A stretch of DNA of 8,468 nt, taken from contig JAILEJ010000188.1 of NCBI GenBank assembly GCA_024688095.1, forward strand, positions 1 through 8,468. Direction: 5' to 3'. Under the pieces are notes generated by a model. That model was not told where the DNA came from. It was given only the letters and a program-made list of their open reading frames with translations, and ran no database searches. Below, piece by piece: positions 6,092 to 8,468 of this stretch (positions within the stretch are counted from its first letter, which is position 1; every line of letters begins with the position of its first letter). Source of the DNA: Butyrivibrio sp. (GTDB lineage Bacteria > Bacillota > Clostridia > Lachnospirales > Lachnospiraceae). Made by a program: the position numbers and the translations under genes.

Positions 6092-8152
6092 TTAAACCAC
6101 TATATTCATATTATGATTTCTTTCATCTAAAAACTTTTTAATGTTTTCATCCTCTGGAAGTGACAAATCTGGGTCTTTTTTTAGAATTTTTTCTGCAAAA
6201 GCTGCAGCTTTTTTTAAATATGCTGAATCAGTGTAGATATCAGCAACCTTAAAATTCATTTCTCCACTTTGTCTTACACCAAATAAGTCACCAGGACCTC
6301 TTTGTTTTAAATCCTCTTCAGCTATAACAAAGCCATCATTTGAGTTATTCATTGTTTCAAGTCTCTTTTTTGCTTCATCTTTTTCAGAAGTATTTATAAA
6401 GATGCAGTAGGATTGTGCCTTACCTCTTCCTACTCGTCCTCTTAACTGATGAAGCTGTGAAAGTCCAAAACGTTCTGCATTTTCAATCATCATAACTGTC
6501 GCATTGGGCACATTAATTCCTACTTCTATTACAGTGGTTGATACAAGAACCTGAATTTTATTTGCAGCAAAAGCTTCCATGATTTCATCTTTTTCTGAAG
6601 GCTTCATTTTACCATGCAATACACCTACTGAAATATTAGAAGGTAATGACGCTTTAAGTTTTTCTGCATAGTCTGTAACGTTTTCAACTCCATCAAGTTC
6701 TCCTTCTTCCACCATAGGACAGATAACATAAGCCTGATGACCTTTTTGAACTTCACCACTTATAAATTTGTATGCAGTAGGTCTGTAATTAGTACCTACA
6801 ACACAGTTTTTAATAGGAATCCTTCCTGCAGGAAGTTCATCAAGTATCGATATATTAAGGTCTCCGTATAATATGATTGCAAGAGTTCTTGGAATCGGTG
6901 TTGCACTCATTGCAAGTACATGAGTCTGATCACCTTTGTCAGCAAGCTTTTCCCTTTGTCTGACCCCGAAGCGGTGTTGCTCATCAGTAATTACAAGAGC
7001 AAGATTTTTATATTCTACCTTTTCCTGAATAAGTGCATTTGTTCCAACAATAAGATTGTAATAGCCTTCTGATATCAGCTGTTGAGCTTCCTTCTTGGCC
7101 TTACCAGTAATTGAACCTGTCAGTAAAACAGGTTTTATTCTAAGTCCATACTGTTCAATCATTTGAACAAAGCCTTCATAATGTTGCCTTGCAAGAACCT
7201 CAGTAGGAGCCATAATTGCACTCTGATAACCGTTTTCACAGACCATTAATAGCGCAAGAAAAGCAAGAATAGTTTTTCCTGAACCAACGTCTCCCTGTAT
7301 CAGCCTGTTCATAACATGTTTACCTGACAGATCGTTTTTTATATCATTCCAGATTTGCTCCTGTTTACCAGTAAGCTTAAATGGCAATCTGGACATAAGA
7401 ATATCTGCTTCAAAGGAATCATTAATAATATAGTTATTAACTGACTTATCTTCCTGTGTCTTAAGCATTTTTATTCTTAATATAAATTCAAAAAACTCAT
7501 CAAAAGCAAGCCTTTTTCTAGCTTTCATAAGATCATCAGAATTTTCAGGAAAATGAATATGTCGTATGGCATTGGCATAATCCATGACTTGTAATTCATC
7601 TTTCTGAGTATCAGTCAGGTATTCCTCCAGATATGCGGTTTCCATCATAACCTGTTTGACTGCTTTAATAACAGCATTATTGGAGAGCCCTTTAACAAGT
7701 GGGTATTTTGGCTGAAGTGAGCCCTTCAAAAGCTGATATTCTTCTTCTTTGTATGTTTTAGGCTGCTCTAATATATATGAATTTCCTTTTTTCTTAACAA
7801 GTCCTCTGAAGATATAATATTTTCCACTTTTAAAAGAGTTCTTTAAATATGGCATATTAAAATAAGTTACACTCATCTTGCCTGTTTTATCAGCAATTTC
7901 AAAATTTATTATTGAAAGATTTCGAACGTGCTTAACCATAATGGTTCCTATTACAGCACATTTAACAGTCACTATTTCTTCAGCAGTAACATCACTGACA
8001 TTTCTTATTTCTTCAAATTTCTCATAATCACGTGGATAATAAAACATAAGATCAGAAATTGTATGAACGTCACACTTTTCAAAAAGTTTTTGCGTTTTGT
8101 CACCAATTCCCTTTAAAGAAGCTATGCTCTCCCTTAAATAATCCGATTTCAT
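6092..8152 (-). CDS. recG: ATP-dependent DNA helicase RecG
   Basis: The 686-residue protein is the branched-DNA helicase RecG, which binds stalled forks and Holliday junctions, drives fork regression and clears R- and D-loops. Order of parts: N-terminal helix-hairpin-like LKGIGDKT at about 13-20; OB-fold wedge domain at about 60-135; then the superfamily 2 helicase core with GDVGSGKT (Walker A, Lys293), APTEVLARQH (Ia), GTNALIQ, DEQHRFG (motif II, 390-396), SATPIPRT (III), STTVIEVGINVPNA (V) and QLRGRVGRG (VI). The TRG-region sequence RGPGDLFGVRQSG follows at 618-630. All helicase motifs are intact and length is typical. The ATG at 8152 follows GGGGGA with short spacing. A promoter with a LexA-like operator lies about 100 bases upstream, suggesting DNA-damage induction. 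The gene is followed by a 172-base gap without a clear terminator. Confidence 0.97.
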   Translation of the reverse strand: MKSDYLRESIASLKGIGDKTQKLFEKCDVHTISDLMFYYPRDYEKFEEIRNVSDVTAEEIVTVKCAVIGTIMVKHVRNLSIINFEIADKTGKMSVTYFNMPYLKNSFKSGKYYIFRGLVKKKGNSYILEQPKTYKEEEYQLLKGSLQPKYPLVKGLSNNAVIKAVKQVMMETAYLEEYLTDTQKDELQVMDYANAIRHIHFPENSDDLMKARKRLAFDEFFEFILRIKMLKTQEDKSVNNYIINDSFEADILMSRLPFKLTGKQEQIWNDIKNDLSGKHVMNRLIQGDVGSGKTILAFLALLMVCENGYQSAIMAPTEVLARQHYEGFVQMIEQYGLRIKPVLLTGSITGKAKKEAQQLISEGYYNLIVGTNALIQEKVEYKNLALVITDEQHRFGVRQREKLADKGDQTHVLAMSATPIPRTLAIILYGDLNISILDELPAGRIPIKNCVVGTNYRPTAYKFISGEVQKGHQAYVICPMVEEGELDGVENVTDYAEKLKASLPSNISVGVLHGKMKPSEKDEIMEAFAANKIQVLVSTTVIEVGINVPNATVMMIENAERFGLSQLHQLRGRVGRGKAQSYCIFINTSEKDEAKKRLETMNNSNDGFVIAEEDLKQRGPGDLFGVRQSGEMNFKVADIYTDSAYLKKAAAFAEKILKKDPDLSLPEDENIKKFLDERNHNMNIVV

Positions 8153-8175
8153 ACTTCCCCCGAAACATTTTTGTT

Positions 8176-8222
8176 AATTCCAGTAATACTTAAACATTCA
8201 GGTACATTCAAGTACTCAAGTA
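8176..8222. repeat. Imperfect 10-base repeats in the recG leader
   Basis: On the plus strand AATTCCAGTA (8176-8185), CATTCAGGTA (8195-8204), CATTCAAGTA (8205-8214) and CTCAAGTA (8215-8222) form a degenerate direct-repeat series with steps of 19, 10 and 10 bases. The two central copies differ at one base. They lie between the recG transcription start and its ribosome site. Confidence 0.4.
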
Positions 8223-8232
8223 TATTAAAGTG

Positions 8233-8245
8233 TTAGGTATCCTAA
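8233..8245 (-). other. Small hairpin near the 5' end of the recG leader
   Basis: TTAGG and CCTAA pair across a three-base loop. With the proposed -10 at 8260-8265, transcription would begin near 8253, so this hairpin would sit close to the mRNA 5' end. The stem is only five pairs, without a T-run, so it is not a terminator; it might protect the 5' end. Confidence 0.3.
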
Positions 8246-8259
8246 GATCAATTTAAAAT

Positions 8260-8289
8260 ATAATACCACAAAACATATGTTCTGTGCAA
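8260..8289 (-). promoter_or_regulatory. recG promoter
   Basis: Minus-strand TTGCAC (8284-8289) and TATTAT (8260-8265) are 18 bases apart, and the -10 has the TGn extension (TGGTATTAT). The -10 with its upstream TTTGTGG is identical to the string before degV. It gives a leader of about 100 bases before the recG ATG. Confidence 0.55.
8270..8283 (-). promoter_or_regulatory. LexA (DinR)-type SOS operator
   Basis: The minus strand reads AGAACATATGTTTT. The Gram-positive LexA consensus is CGAACRNRYGTTYC; the whole inner 12-base pattern GAACRNRYGTTY is matched and only the two outer bases differ. AACATATGTT inside it is a perfect palindrome. The box lies wholly in the spacer between the recG -35 and -10, the place where a bound repressor would block RNA polymerase. 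Confidence 0.6.
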
Positions 8290-8307
8290 ACAAATTAAAA
8301 CAAAAAA

Positions 8308-8340
8308 CAGAATATAGTACAGAATATAGTACAGAATATA
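8308..8340. repeat. 12-bp tandem repeat, 2.75 copies
   Basis: CAGAATATAGTA occurs twice in a row (8308-8319, 8320-8331), followed by the first nine bases of a third copy (8332-8340). The copies are identical. The array starts about 18 bases upstream of the recG -35 box. Confidence 0.85.
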
Positions 8341-8468
8341 TCCATGAAAATTTCTAGAAATTATTAATTTTACGTTTTTTGGAATAAAGTTTCATTATGT
8401 CCAATTTAAATTGTAACAAACAAATTCACGTTAAATTTTTTTACAAATATTAGAACTACCAATTATAC

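Larger units (their letters stand above)
8153..8468. other. Gene-free region upstream of recG
   Basis: These 316 bases contain no supportable gene on either strand. From left to right they hold the recG leader with 10-base imperfect repeats and a small hairpin, the recG promoter with its operator, a 12-bp tandem repeat (8308-8340), a 14-bp perfect palindrome AATTTCTAGAAATT (8349-8362) and a 12-bp palindrome CAATTTAAATTG (8402-8413). A weaker promoter-like pair, TTGTTT and CATAAT 18 bases apart on the minus strand, lies near 8396-8425. The upstream neighbour gene is outside the window. Confidence 0.7.

Noticed and set aside
7928..8116. Plus-strand open frame of 62 codons inside the recG 5' region
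   Set aside because: Antisense to the conserved N-terminal part of RecG.
8153..8255. Riboswitch or T-box in the recG leader
   Set aside because: The leader has only a 5-bp hairpin and short repeats; none of the conserved cores I know is visible.

Overview
The window reads as chromosomal core DNA from a low-GC Clostridia member, most likely a Lachnospiraceae-type Firmicute. The reasons are AT-rich intergenic DNA, G-rich Shine-Dalgarno sites, a DegV/FakB protein, and a GyrB/GyrA-like pair of the kind found as a second type IIA topoisomerase in that family. The family placement is an inference from remembered protein features, not from a search. All supported genes lie on the minus strand, so transcription runs from right to left.

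From right to left the layout is as follows. A 316-base gene-free region (8153-8468) carries the recG promoter, a LexA-type operator between its -35 and -10 boxes, a 12-bp tandem repeat and several palindromes. recG (6092-8152) encodes the branched-DNA helicase. A 172-base gap (5920-6091) holds a likely degV promoter and two AT-rich dyads. degV/fakB-like (5047-5919) encodes a fatty-acid-binding protein. An 84-base gap (4962-5046, AT-only dyad plus possible promoter) leads to a type IIA topoisomerase B subunit (3039-4961). The A subunit follows (751-2988, start corrected to an internal ATG). rsmD (200-754) overlaps it by four bases (ATGA). The 5' end of a secreted-protein gene (1-156) runs off the left edge.

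The genes fall into two themes. recG and the topoisomerase pair handle replication-fork repair and DNA topology, and the operator upstream of recG suggests SOS (DNA-damage) control. DegV and RsmD serve lipid supply and 16S rRNA modification. I found no convincing intrinsic terminator between recG and the left edge, so read-through with internal promoters before degV and perhaps before the topoisomerase B gene is plausible.

I see no phage, IS, CRISPR, tRNA or rRNA, and no wholly new multi-gene system. The observations most worth following are the LexA-like box in the recG promoter, the topoisomerase A subunit with a gyrase-type catalytic core but no canonical GyrA box, and the dyad centred on the degV -10 element.
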